Shown: positions 25,528 to 34,090 of the stretch, in pieces
How the letters are laid out: each line of letters starts with the position of its first letter
Numbering within the stretch: position 1 is the first letter of the stretch
Translations under genes and position numbers: made by a program
The notes under the pieces: model-generated
Databases searched by the model: none
Told to the model about the DNA's origin: nothing
Seen by the model: the letters and a program-made list of their open reading frames with translations, nothing else
Assembly: GCF_017312725.1 (NCBI RefSeq)
Contig: NZ_BOPO01000055.1
Location: forward strand, 62,001 to 126,000
DNA from: Actinocatenispora comari
GTDB lineage: Bacteria; Actinomycetota; Actinomycetes; Mycobacteriales; Micromonosporaceae
DNA length: 64,000 nt
Direction: 5' to 3'

Positions 25528-26952
25528 TCAGCGTGGATCGAGCCGGTAGAGAGCCGCGGCGCCGGGCCGCAGCGTGACGTTGACGATCGCCGGGTTCGGC
25601 TGCGGCACATACGATCCCGTGCCCGGGTCGAACGCGCCGACCCGCGCGACGCGCTCGGCGTGCAGGTCCAGCCGGGCCGTGGCCGCGGCGCGCGGCGACC
25701 GGTTCGCGACCAGCAGCCACCGGGTGCGGTCCGCGGGGTCGGTGGGACGGAACCGGCCCAGCACCACGGCATCCCCGCTGGCCCGGCGCAGCAGGTCGTC
25801 GGGGGTGAAGGCGGTGGCACCGGCCGGCAGCGGCGTGTCGTTGGCGTGCACCACCGACTCCGACACCAGCGGCTTGAGTTGGCTGCCGGCCGGCTGCAAC
25901 CAGCCGGTGTTGAACGCCTTCGCCGCGTCGTACAGGTCGGTGCGTTGTCCGGCCACGGTGATCAGCGCCTGCGCCGGGACGAAACCGCTGCCACGACTGG
26001 GATCCGGCGTCCAGTAGGTGAAGTACTGGACGCCCTTGGCGCCGTAGGCGAGCGAGACGTTGGCCTGCCAGGCCAGTTCCGCGGCGGTCGGCAACCGGTG
26101 CCCGGCGTACTGCACCGACTGCAGGTAGATCCAGGTCGGCAGGTTGGCCCTGAGCCCGGCCTCGCGCACGATCGCCCAGTTCTGGAAGTACAGCGGATCG
26201 TCGGTGCCGTTGGCGTTCAACGGGTACCGGTCGTAGCTGAGCACCGAGGGGCCGATCGTGTCGACGGCCTGCTGCACGTAGGTGGTGTAGGTCGCCGCGT
26301 CCATGCCGGGGGTGCCCCACGCACCCCACGGTTGGCCGAGCCGGCGGAAGTTGATGTAGGGCAGTACGGTCGGCGCGAGCCGACGCACGATCCCGACCAG
26401 CGCGGCGAGGGTGGTGAACCGGTTCGCGGCCGGGTCGTCCACCAGGTCCAGGCCGGCGAAGGCCGGGTACTTCCGGTAGGTGTTGAGCACCGCGCGCAGC
26501 ACCACGGTCGCGTCGTCGACCGACAGCTGTGGCCGGTTGCCGCTCGGATCGCCGGCGATCCAGAAGTTGCCGGCGGTGACGACCTCGAGCGGGTCGCCGG
26601 TCACCAGCATCTTGAGCCCGGCCTGCTCGGCGAGCCGCAGCGCGTAGGTGATGCCGGTGGCGTCCCAGAGGTAGTTGCCGTTGAGCAGGAAGGTGAAGCC
26701 GGCGTCGGCGATCTCGGCGTAGCGCTCCGGCGTGGTGAAGGTCGGCGGTGGCGGCCAGAACACGCCGATCGGGAACTGGCTGCCGCCGGTCAGCGGCAGA
26801 TCGGCGGGGCTGACCGCCGGGCCGCCGGCCGGTACGGCGGGAGGCGGGGCCGCGTGGGCCACCTCGGACCGCGCCGTCGCGGCCAGCCCGGCCGCGGCCA
26901 CGCCCCCGGCCAGGACGGCGCGGCGGCGCAGCCCGGCTCTCGGTGATGTCAT
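25528..26952 (-). CDS. Tat-exported glycoside-hydrolase-like protein
   Basis: 474 residues. The N-terminus has a twin-arginine signal (RRRAVLAGGVAAAGLAATA, cleaved near AHAA). The body looks like a TIM-barrel hydrolase: FPIGVFWPPPPTF, DAGFTFLLNGNYLW, FAGLDLVDDPAANRF and YGAKGVQYFTYWTPDP; the C-terminal about 90 residues form a beta domain. The spacing resembles beta-galactosidase-like barrels, but I cannot place it in a GH family; DD at FAGLDLVDD might replace the usual catalytic DE pair. ATG overlaps the RpiR stop by 4 nt, so it is co-transcribed with that regulator. Confidence 0.7.
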   Translation of the reverse strand: MTSPRAGLRRRAVLAGGVAAAGLAATARSEVAHAAPPPAVPAGGPAVSPADLPLTGGSQFPIGVFWPPPPTFTTPERYAEIADAGFTFLLNGNYLWDATGITYALRLAEQAGLKMLVTGDPLEVVTAGNFWIAGDPSGNRPQLSVDDATVVLRAVLNTYRKYPAFAGLDLVDDPAANRFTTLAALVGIVRRLAPTVLPYINFRRLGQPWGAWGTPGMDAATYTTYVQQAVDTIGPSVLSYDRYPLNANGTDDPLYFQNWAIVREAGLRANLPTWIYLQSVQYAGHRLPTAAELAWQANVSLAYGAKGVQYFTYWTPDPSRGSGFVPAQALITVAGQRTDLYDAAKAFNTGWLQPAGSQLKPLVSESVVHANDTPLPAGATAFTPDDLLRRASGDAVVLGRFRPTDPADRTRWLLVANRSPRAAATARLDLHAERVARVGAFDPGTGSYVPQPNPAIVNVTLRPGAAALYRLDPR

Positions 26953-27812
26953 GCGCCCTCCAGGTGCGTTCGGACCGCCTCGGCGGTGGCGTGCATGGCG
27001 TGCACGGACCGGTCGTAGGTCCGTTGCGCGACCGCGACGTACAGCAGCTCGACGACGGTCAGTTCGGAGTGCCGGGCGGCCAGCGGGCCGTCCCGGAACG
27101 TGGTCTGTTGCGACACGGTGGTCAGGACGTGGTCGCTGATCGCGCCGATCGGCGCCTGTGGGTACCCGGTGATCGCGACGGTGCTGGCGCCGCCAGTGCG
27201 GGCCCGGCGCAGCACATCGAGCGTCTCCCGGGTGTTGCCCCGGTGGGACACGCCGACGGTGACGTCGCCGGCCGACTGCAACGCGGCCGCGGTGAGCCCC
27301 TCGTGCACGTCGGCGCTCACGCACGCCGGTACGCCGATGCCGTGCAGTCGCATCCGCAGTTCGGCGGCCATGATGGCGCTGCCGGCCACGCCGAACACGT
27401 CGACCCGGCCGGCGCGTGCGATCGCGGTCGCCGCCGCGTCCAGCGCGGTCAGGTCGAGCGCGGCCACGGTTTCCCGTACCGACCGGGACTGCGCGACCGC
27501 CAGCCCCTCGGCCACCTCGGCGAGCGTGGTGTCGCTGGTGAACTCGCGGCGGACCCGTTCGTCCCAGGCGCCGCCGACCGACGCGGACGCGGCGACCGCG
27601 ACCCGCAGCGCCGGGAAGCCGGCGAAGCCCAGGCGCCGGGCGAGCCGCGTCACCGCCGACGCCGAGGTACCGCAGCGCTCGGCCAGGTCGACGATGGTGC
27701 CACGGGCGCTGCCGGCCGGGTCGGCGAGGATCTCGTCGCTGACTCGCCGCAGCGCGGCGGGCAGTTCGGGCGCGACCCGGCGCAGTTCGACGAGCACGTC
27801 AGCCTCCGACAT
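26949..27812 (-). CDS. RpiR/MurR-family sugar-sensing regulator
   Basis: 287 residues from ATG 27812 (GTG 27830 also in frame, but it falls in an operator). The N-terminal HTH_6 domain reads TIVDLAERCGTSASAVTRLA then RRLGFAGFPALR. The C-terminal SIS domain has VDVFGVAGSAIMAAELRMRL and VTVGVSHRGNTRETLDVLRR, the phosphosugar-binding loops. These regulators respond to amino-sugar phosphates such as MurNAc-6-P or GlcNAc-6-P. It leads an operon with the exported glycosidase-like protein. Confidence 0.9.
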   Translation of the reverse strand: MSEADVLVELRRVAPELPAALRRVSDEILADPAGSARGTIVDLAERCGTSASAVTRLARRLGFAGFPALRVAVAASASVGGAWDERVRREFTSDTTLAEVAEGLAVAQSRSVRETVAALDLTALDAAATAIARAGRVDVFGVAGSAIMAAELRMRLHGIGVPACVSADVHEGLTAAALQSAGDVTVGVSHRGNTRETLDVLRRARTGGASTVAITGYPQAPIGAISDHVLTTVSQQTTFRDGPLAARHSELTVVELLYVAVAQRTYDRSVHAMHATAEAVRTHLEGA

Positions 27813-27816
27813 GCTC

Positions 27817-27875
27817 GAAATTATTCTCACAAAGTGGCGCGAGCCTCAATACCCTGAGAAAAATTTCTATCTCAG
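27817..27875. promoter_or_regulatory. Paired operator upstream of the RpiR gene
   Basis: TGAGAATAATTTC (minus strand, 27829-27817) and TGAGAAAAATTTC (plus strand, 27855-27867) are inverted copies differing at one base, 25 bp apart. The right copy also belongs to a perfect CTGAGA-N10-TCTCAG repeat (27854-27875). The AT-richness is exceptional here. Likely autoregulatory RpiR sites. Confidence 0.7.
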
Positions 27876-27928
27876 AACGCCCGCCCGGGTCCGTTCGACT
27901 GCGCCGCGGGCAGCCGGGATCGGGCCGT

Positions 27929-27960
27929 GGCCGGGTGCCCGAGGGGGCGGGCACCCGGCC
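27929..27960 (-). terminator. Terminator of the hydrolase operon
   Basis: GGCCGGGTGCCC (27929-27940) and GGGCACCCGGCC (27949-27960) make a perfect 12-bp stem with an 8-nt loop, 8 bp beyond the stop codon at 27968. Confidence 0.75.
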
Positions 27961-27967
27961 GAGCCGA

Positions 27968-29014
27968 TCAGGAGGGAACGCCCAGGTGGGGGAGCAGGGC
28001 GGCACGGAAGGCGTCGGGCTGGTCGAGGTGCGGACCGTGCCCGGCGTCGGGGATCACGACCTCCCGGTAGTTGCCGTACGTGTCGAGCACGGCGCGGGTC
28101 TGCGCCACCATCGGCTGCGCCGGGGCGACGTCCGCGCCGGGCCAGCCGGGGACCGCGCCGAGCTGGCCGAGATGGGCGAGATCGTGCAGCGAGGTGTCCG
28201 AGACGATCACGTCGTCGGCGCCGTGCAGCCACAGGATCGGCGGCTTCGGCTGCACCGACGACAGGTCGTCGATGCGGAAGTGGTTGGGCGCCATGGTGTT
28301 CAGCACGCCGCGCTGGCCCGGCCGGATCCCGGGCCAGGTGTCGGTCGGGGCGGAATCGCCGGGGTAGTGGTCGTCGCCGGTGCGGGTGGACAGCATCGAC
28401 TCGACGAGCATGTCCAGGTGCGGCGGTACGAACGGCGGCTTGACGTACTGGGCGAGCAGCACCTCGCGGGGCGACAGCGGCGAGCCCGAACCGGTGTCGC
28501 CCTCGGCGAGGCGCCGGACGAACTCCGGGTTCGCCGCCCCGCCGCCGGCGCCCGCCCCGCCCGGGTCGAGCAACTCCCCGTTGGTGCCGCGGGTGCCGCC
28601 GAACCCGTACGGGGAGACGGGGTCGACCAGGGTCAGCGACGCGATGCGGTCCGGCGCGTCGAGCAGGTGGCGCAGGACCACCCCGCCGCCCATGCTCCAG
28701 CCGACCAGGTGCACCGGCGCCAGATCGAGCGCGTCGACCAGCGCGGCGAGGTCGTCGGCGTAGTCCGACAGGCCGCGGGTGGCGTCGACCGGCGCGGGAT
28801 CGGTGTCGCCGAACCCGCGCAGATCCATCGCCAGCGGTCGCAGCCCGGCCGGCAGCGCGAGCATCGTGTCCTGCCAGAACAGGCTGGACGACACGTTGCC
28901 GTGCACGAACAGCACCGGGGCCCCGTCGGTACGCGACTCGACGCTCAGGACGTTGACGTGCAGGCGTTCGGTCTCGATGCGCTCGGCGACGATGCCGGGC
29001 AGTAGCGTGGTCAT
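27968..29014 (-). CDS. Alpha/beta hydrolase
   Basis: 348 residues, cytoplasmic. The oxyanion segment is PVLFVHGNVSSSLFWQD, the nucleophile elbow VHLVGWSMGGGVVLRHLL (Ser about 107), and the C-terminal catalytic Asp and His lie in LWLHGADDVIVSD and IPDAGHGPHLDQPDAF. A Gly/Ala-rich lid insert (GGTRGTNGELLDPGGAGAGG) is unusual. Substrate unknown; esters or lactones are likely. ATG 29014 is 4 bp after the lipase-like gene's stop, so it is the last gene of the six-gene operon. Confidence 0.85.
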   Translation of the reverse strand: MTTLLPGIVAERIETERLHVNVLSVESRTDGAPVLFVHGNVSSSLFWQDTMLALPAGLRPLAMDLRGFGDTDPAPVDATRGLSDYADDLAALVDALDLAPVHLVGWSMGGGVVLRHLLDAPDRIASLTLVDPVSPYGFGGTRGTNGELLDPGGAGAGGGAANPEFVRRLAEGDTGSGSPLSPREVLLAQYVKPPFVPPHLDMLVESMLSTRTGDDHYPGDSAPTDTWPGIRPGQRGVLNTMAPNHFRIDDLSSVQPKPPILWLHGADDVIVSDTSLHDLAHLGQLGAVPGWPGADVAPAQPMVAQTRAVLDTYGNYREVVIPDAGHGPHLDQPDAFRAALLPHLGVPS

Positions 29015-29018
29015 CGGT

Positions 29019-30281
29019 TCAGTTCCCCTCTGCGAGCCAGGTGGCCACCTGGGCCTCGACCGCCGGGTACCAGCCGAGTTCGAGGTGGTTGGCGCCGGCG
29101 ACCAGCGCCGTGCCCGCCACCGTGGCGATGCCCGCGGTGGCCAGTGCGCTGCTCTCGAACACCACGCCGTCGCTGGGTCCGCGGTCCTCGTTGAAGATGC
29201 CCACGACGCTGGGCGATCCACCCGCGAGCAGGTAGGTGGACACCGAGGCGGGTACGCCGGCCTGTTGGATGCGGGAGATCAGCGAGCCGGCGTCGATCGC
29301 CGCCTGGATACCCGGTCCCTTGGTGTAGAAGCCCTGCCCGCCGTAGTAGGTGGTGTACCAGTCCTGCTGGGTCTGGTCGACGCCGTAGGTCTGGTCGAAG
29401 CGGGCCAGCATCTGCCGCTGGCCCGGATAGCAGTCGTAGCCGCCGGTCGGCACGAACGAGAACTCCGGATGGTAGGCGTAGACGCCGTAACAGGTCATGT
29501 AGGTGTGCGGGGCCGGCGAGTTGATGCTGCCCCCGCACTCCGGCCAGATCGACAGGTCGTGCGACCAGCCGTGCGCGAACGGGTAGTCGTACCCGGCGTT
29601 CGGGCCGCCGAGGGTGATCAGCTTGCGCACGTCGCCCGCGTACGGCCGGCCCCAGCTCGGCCGCACCGACGAGACGTACATCCGGGCCGCCAGCTCGCCC
29701 TTGCTCCAGCCGACGAGGTCCACTGTGGACACACCGAGCCTGGCCTTGATGATCGCGATCGCGTCACCGACCTCCTGCGCCTGCATCAGGTTGTCGCCCT
29801 CCTTGTGCGCGAACCCGATGGCGAACACCCGGTACCCGGCGTTCGACAGGTACTGCATCATGCCGGTGCCGGGGCAGCTCACCGCGCCGCAGCCGAACCC
29901 GCCCGACTCCCCGGGGTTGGCCCAGGCGCGGTCCGGGTTGTCGTTGGCGCCGTGCACCAGCAGTACCGGTACCGGCTTCGGGTTGGTGGTGGCGCCGGGG
30001 GCGGAGTAGAGCAGGAACCGGCCGGAGAACGGTTGCTTGACCCCACCGAAGAACGTGACGCGCTGCCCGTCCTGGTCGCCGCGGCCGTCGGGCGGGTAGT
30101 CCTCCTGGGTGAAACCGGGCGTGCTGTCCAGGTAGCGCTCCACGGAGTCCCACCCGTTCGCGACGCTGGGGTAGCGCTGCTCCATGGTCAGGTAGGACGG
30201 GATCGCGGCGGCGTGCGCCGCGGTCGGTACCAGCAGCGCGCCGATCAGCGCGGCGACCACGACTGTCCACAAGCGACGCAT
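29019..30281 (-). CDS. Secreted lipase-like alpha/beta hydrolase
   Basis: 420 residues with a Sec signal peptide (MRRLWTVVVAALIGALL, cleavage after AHA). The catalytic elbow VDLVGWSKGELAARMYV has a GWSKG pentapeptide (GxSxG) as in actinomycete triacylglycerol lipases. VLLVHGANDNPDRAW is the oxyanion region and LVAGANHLELGWYP holds the likely catalytic His. Cysteine pairs (GFGCGAVSCPG; PECGG, MTCYG) suggest disulphides. GGAGG precedes the ATG. It probably breaks exported lipids or polyesters into acids handled by the rest of the operon. Confidence 0.85.
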   Translation of the reverse strand: MRRLWTVVVAALIGALLVPTAAHAAAIPSYLTMEQRYPSVANGWDSVERYLDSTPGFTQEDYPPDGRGDQDGQRVTFFGGVKQPFSGRFLLYSAPGATTNPKPVPVLLVHGANDNPDRAWANPGESGGFGCGAVSCPGTGMMQYLSNAGYRVFAIGFAHKEGDNLMQAQEVGDAIAIIKARLGVSTVDLVGWSKGELAARMYVSSVRPSWGRPYAGDVRKLITLGGPNAGYDYPFAHGWSHDLSIWPECGGSINSPAPHTYMTCYGVYAYHPEFSFVPTGGYDCYPGQRQMLARFDQTYGVDQTQQDWYTTYYGGQGFYTKGPGIQAAIDAGSLISRIQQAGVPASVSTYLLAGGSPSVVGIFNEDRGPSDGVVFESSALATAGIATVAGTALVAGANHLELGWYPAVEAQVATWLAEGN

Positions 30282-30313
30282 TGCACCTCCCGGTTCGGGG
30301 AGCCGACGGGCCG

Positions 30314-31141
30314 TCAGCTCCGCAGCGAGTCGGCCACCGCGGCGGCGCCGCGCTCGCCGAGCAGGATCGTGTAGTGGTTCGTACCGTCGACGGTGCGCAC
30401 GGTGAGCCGGTCGGCCAGCGCGGCCGGATCCGGGTAGAGCGCCGGCAACGCGCCGAGCATCCCGTACTCGGCGCGCAGCAGCAGGGGTCGGTGTCGCAGC
30501 CGGCGCCAGGCGTCGGCGAGTGCCGGCCCGGCGAAGGTGTCGATCGAGTCGGCGCGCACCGCCTCGGCCGAGACCTTGCTGTGCAGCCGCGGTGGCTGCC
30601 CGGTCAGGTCGTAGTCCAGGTACGACTCGATGTCGGTGTTCCATTCGGTGAACGCCGGGTGCCGGCGCCAGAAGTCACGATGCTCGGTCACGTCGGCGAA
30701 GGTCATCGCCAGCCGGGCCGCGGCCGGTCCGATCACCGCGGCGACGCGCTCGTCGGCGGTGTCACCGGGCGGCATCGGCAGCGGCGGGCCGCCGTCGACC
30801 AGCAGCAGCCGGTCGACCCGTTCGGGGTGGCGGTCGGCGAGGACCAGCGCCACGAACCCGCCCATCGAGTGACCGACGACCGTGGCGGTGGCTGCCTCCA
30901 GCGCGTCGAGCACGGCGACGGCGTCGGCGGCGTGCGCGGCCATCCCGTACGGGCCGGGCAACGGCGAGTCGCCCCGGCCGCGCAGATCCGGTGCGACCAG
31001 CCGTACCCCGGGCGGCAACCGGTCGGCGACCGGCTGCCAGGCCAGGTGGTTGGCCGTGATGCCGTGCAGCGCGAGGACGGTGCGCGGCCCGTCGCCCCAG
31101 ACGCCCACCGTCAGCTCGCCGCCGGCCACCGGTACCCTCAT
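30314..31141 (-). CDS. Alpha/beta-fold hydrolase
   Basis: 275 residues. VLALHGITANHLAWQPVADR, APDLRGRGDSPLPGPYG, VVGHSMGGFVALVLADRHPE (GHSMG nucleophile) and the C-terminal DGTNHYTILLGERGA (catalytic His) show a complete catalytic triad of the epoxide-hydrolase/esterase superfamily. The ATG at 31141 overlaps the 3-hydroxybutyrate dehydrogenase stop by 4 nt, so the two are translationally coupled. Substrate unknown. Confidence 0.87.
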   Translation of the reverse strand: MRVPVAGGELTVGVWGDGPRTVLALHGITANHLAWQPVADRLPPGVRLVAPDLRGRGDSPLPGPYGMAAHAADAVAVLDALEAATATVVGHSMGGFVALVLADRHPERVDRLLLVDGGPPLPMPPGDTADERVAAVIGPAAARLAMTFADVTEHRDFWRRHPAFTEWNTDIESYLDYDLTGQPPRLHSKVSAEAVRADSIDTFAGPALADAWRRLRHRPLLLRAEYGMLGALPALYPDPAALADRLTVRTVDGTNHYTILLGERGAAAVADSLRS

Positions 31142-31890
31142 CGCGCGCTCCAGCCGCCGTCGAGCACCAGCGAGCTGCCGTTGACGAACGAGGCGTCCGG
31201 CGAGCACAGGTAGCTGACCGCCGCGGCGACCTCCGCCGGCTCGATCAGCCGCTTGATCGCCGGCTCGGTGAGCATGATGCGCTCCACCACCTCCGCCTCC
31301 GGGATCTGGTGGGTGGCCGCCTGCGCGGCGATCTGCCCCTCCACCAACGGGGTGCGCACGTAGGCGGGGCACACCGTGTTCGAGGTGACGCCGCGCGGCC
31401 CACCCTCCAGCGCCACCGTCTTGGACAGGCCCTCGGTGGCGTGCTTGGCCGCGACGTAGGCGCTCTTGTACGCCGATGCGCGCATCCCGTGCACCGACGA
31501 GATGTGCACCACCCGGCCCCAACCGCGCTGGTACATGCCCGGCAGTACCGCCCGCAGCAGCAGGAACGGCGCCTCGACCATCAGCGTGAGGATCTGGTGG
31601 AAGCGTTCCGGGGGGAACTGCTCGATCGGCGACACGTGCTGGACGCCGGCGTTGTTGACCAGGATGTCGGCGTCGAGCTCCATGGTGGACAGTGCGGCGG
31701 TGTCGGTCAGATCGACCACCAGGCCGCGCCCGCCGAGCTGGTCCGCCGCCTCGATCACCCGCTCGTCCCGGTCGAGCAACACCAGCGACGCGCCGTCGTC
31801 GGCGAGTCGCCGGGCGCATGCCGCGCCGATCCCGGAGGCGGCACCGGTCACCACCGCGGTGCGTCCGGCAAGGCTCGTCTCGTGTCCCAC
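31138..31890 (-). CDS. 3-hydroxybutyrate dehydrogenase-like SDR
   Basis: 250 residues. TAVVTGAASGIGAACARRLA is the NAD-binding TGxxxGIG motif, LVNNAGVQHVSPIEQFP the NNAG block, and HISSVHGMRASAYKSAYVAA the catalytic Ser-Tyr-Lys (YVAAKH). VQHVSPIE..P...F, the KSAYVAAKH context and the C-terminal LDGGWSAR match D-3-hydroxybutyrate dehydrogenases (3-hydroxybutyrate to acetoacetate with NAD+). It fits an operon degrading 3-hydroxyacids released by esterases. Family is sure, substrate likely. Confidence 0.87.
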   Translation of the reverse strand: MGHETSLAGRTAVVTGAASGIGAACARRLADDGASLVLLDRDERVIEAADQLGGRGLVVDLTDTAALSTMELDADILVNNAGVQHVSPIEQFPPERFHQILTLMVEAPFLLLRAVLPGMYQRGWGRVVHISSVHGMRASAYKSAYVAAKHATEGLSKTVALEGGPRGVTSNTVCPAYVRTPLVEGQIAAQAATHQIPEAEVVERIMLTEPAIKRLIEPAEVAAAVSYLCSPDASFVNGSSLVLDGGWSAR

Positions 31891-31936
31891 TTCTGCACTC
31901 CCTTCGTCTCCTGCCGCTGCGACCCCGCCGAGCCGG

Positions 31937-32563
31937 TCAGTCCGGTACCGGCGGCTCCGGCACGCCCAGGATCCGGGCGATGATCTCGCCGGTACCGGCG
32001 AGCACCGTGTCCGGCACCGCCTCGTGCTGCTGCCACAGCACCCAGCGCATGCCGACCATCTCGCCGAGTCCCATCAGCGACCAGGCCATCAGTTCCGGGT
32101 CGCCGCGCGGGATCTCGCCGGTGTCCATCGCCGCGGCCAGCCGCGAGGAGTACCCGGACACGATCCGGTCGTAGTGGCGGCGCAGTTGCTCCGGGGCGAC
32201 GAACTCGGCCTGCCGCATGATCCGGTAGAGGCCGGGATGCTCGCCGACGAAACCGAAGTACGCGGCGAAGCCGGCCCGCTCGGCCGCCAGCCGGGTGCGG
32301 TGCGCGTCGGACGCCTGCGCCATCGCCCGCCGTACCCGGCGGTTGAGGTCGTCGACCAGCTCGGCGAACAGCTCGTGCTTGCCCGGGAAGTAGATGTAGA
32401 AGGTGCCCTGCGCCACGCCCGCGGTTTCGGTGATCTTGACGATCGACGCGTCGTGGTACCCGTACTCGACGAAGACGGCCTCGGCCGCGTCGAGGATGCG
32501 TTGCCGGGTGCGGGCGCCCTTGGCACCCAGCCGCCGGCTCTGGTCGGCCGTGGTCTCGGTCAT
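31937..32563 (-). CDS. TetR-family regulator within the hydrolase operon
   Basis: 208 residues. DNA-binding part: TRQRILDAAEAVFVEYGYHD and ITETAGVAQGTFYIYFPGKH (residues about 20-65). The ligand domain contains FVGEHPGLYRIMRQAEFVAP, typical of regulators of acyl-CoA or lipid genes. The ATG at 32563 overlaps the ligase stop by 4 nt, so it is co-expressed with the enzymes it probably controls. Confidence 0.9.
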   Translation of the reverse strand: MTETTADQSRRLGAKGARTRQRILDAAEAVFVEYGYHDASIVKITETAGVAQGTFYIYFPGKHELFAELVDDLNRRVRRAMAQASDAHRTRLAAERAGFAAYFGFVGEHPGLYRIMRQAEFVAPEQLRRHYDRIVSGYSSRLAAAMDTGEIPRGDPELMAWSLMGLGEMVGMRWVLWQQHEAVPDTVLAGTGEIIARILGVPEPPVPD

Positions 32564-33993
32564 CGCTGCCCCCGCATCGCCCTGTCCCGCAACGCATCGC
32601 GGCGCACCTTCCCGATTCCGGTACGCGGCAGCTCGGGCACCACCAGCACCCGGGCCGGTACCTTGAAGCCGGCGACCCGGTGCCGGCACCAGTCGCGTAC
32701 CGACTCGGGTTCCAGCGCGCTCCTCGCCACCACGAAGGCGACACCCACCGCGCCCCACCGCCTGTCCGGCACGCCGACCACCGCCGCGTCGGTGACGGCG
32801 GGATGCGCCAGCAGCGCCCGTTCCACCTCGGCCGGGTGCACGTTCTCGCCGCCGGAGACGTACCGGTCGTCGAGCCGCCCGACGATGCGGTACCAGCCGC
32901 GCTCGTCGCGCTCGGCCAGGTCGCCGGTGTGCAGCCAGCCGCGGTGCCGCGGCCCCCGCCAGTAGCCGGCGAAGGTGCCGGCACCACGCACCAGCAACTC
33001 GCCGCGGCCCGGGCCGGCCGGCACCCCGGCCAGCGCGACCTCGACGCCGGGATAGGGCACGCCGGCGAACCCCGCCGAGGAGTGCACCTCGGCCGGCGGC
33101 ACGCACAGCACGTTCGGGCCGGCCTCGGTCAACCCGTAGCCCTGGCACAGCGGTACGCCCAGCTCCCACCAGGACCGTGCCAGTTCGCCGGGCAGGGCGC
33201 CGCCGCCGCAGATGGCCAGCCGCAGCGAGGACAGCTCGGCGCCCGCCGCGGCGGCGAGCATCGTCCGGTACATGGCCGGCACCGCCATGGTGACGCTCAC
33301 CCGGTGCGCGGCGATCAGCCGCAGGGCCCGGGCCGGGTCGAAGTCGGGTTCCAGCACCAGGGTGGCGCCGCGGGCCACCGCCAGCAGCGGCAGCACCGTC
33401 CAGCCGCCCACGTGGTACTGCGGCAGCAGTTGCAGCACGACGTCGTCGGCGGTCAACCGGGCCACACCGTCCAGCGCGTCGTCGGTGGCGATGCACATCC
33501 GGCTGCTCAGCGGTACCCCGCGCGGCCGGCCACTGCTTCCGGACGTGTAGCACAGCAGCACCGGCGCGTCCGGATCGCCCGCGGCGTCGACGCGATCCGC
33601 CGCGGGCGGGGTGGCCAGCGGCTCGACGGGGATCCGCTGGGCGGCCAGCGCGACGGCGGCCACGGCCGCCTCCCGGTGCGCCGGGTCGGTGAGCAGCAGC
33701 GCCGGCGCCGCGTCGTCGAGCAGCACCGCGAGCTCGCCGGGACGCAGCCGGTACGGCAGCGGCACGAGCAGCAGGCCGGCGCGGGCGCAGCCGTACAGCA
33801 GGGCGATCTGCTCGATCCCGGCCCGGCACAGGGTCGCGACGCGCTGCCCGGGCCGGAGCCGCTCGCCCAGGACGGCGGCCCAGGCGTCGGCCCGCGCGTC
33901 CAGCTCCCGGTACCCCACGGCCTGGTCGCCGCAGACCACGGCGGTGCCGCCGAGGCCCGCGCGCCGGCGCAGCTGGGCACCGAGATCGGTCAC
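32560..33993 (-). CDS. AMP-forming acyl-CoA synthetase/ligase
   Basis: 477 residues from GTG 33993, chosen because GAGGAG lies 6 bp upstream; an in-frame ATG at 34029 has no such site and lies in the promoter. ANL-superfamily motifs are complete: CYTSGSSGRPRGVPLS (P-loop), YGLTEAGPNVL, GWLHTGDLAERDERGW, VSGGENVHPAEVERALL and the C-terminal lysine in PRTGIGKVRRDAL. It activates a carboxylic acid to an acyl-AMP and then thioester; its modest length resembles MenE/short-chain ligases. It heads the operon that continues to 27968. Confidence 0.88.
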   Translation of the reverse strand: MTDLGAQLRRRAGLGGTAVVCGDQAVGYRELDARADAWAAVLGERLRPGQRVATLCRAGIEQIALLYGCARAGLLLVPLPYRLRPGELAVLLDDAAPALLLTDPAHREAAVAAVALAAQRIPVEPLATPPAADRVDAAGDPDAPVLLCYTSGSSGRPRGVPLSSRMCIATDDALDGVARLTADDVVLQLLPQYHVGGWTVLPLLAVARGATLVLEPDFDPARALRLIAAHRVSVTMAVPAMYRTMLAAAAGAELSSLRLAICGGGALPGELARSWWELGVPLCQGYGLTEAGPNVLCVPPAEVHSSAGFAGVPYPGVEVALAGVPAGPGRGELLVRGAGTFAGYWRGPRHRGWLHTGDLAERDERGWYRIVGRLDDRYVSGGENVHPAEVERALLAHPAVTDAAVVGVPDRRWGAVGVAFVVARSALEPESVRDWCRHRVAGFKVPARVLVVPELPRTGIGKVRRDALRDRAMRGQR

Positions 33994-34090
33994 GTCCGCT
34001 CCTCGGCCGAAAAATGAATCGACTGTCATATTGACCGCGGGACGCCGCCGCGTCAACCGCGGCGACGGTCGGCCACAGCCTTGCGTCGGC

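Noticed and set aside
32560-34056. Longer N-terminus for the acyl-CoA ligase
   Set aside because: The extra residues lie in the AT-rich promoter region and the GTG at 33993 has a strong GAGGAG ribosome-binding site.
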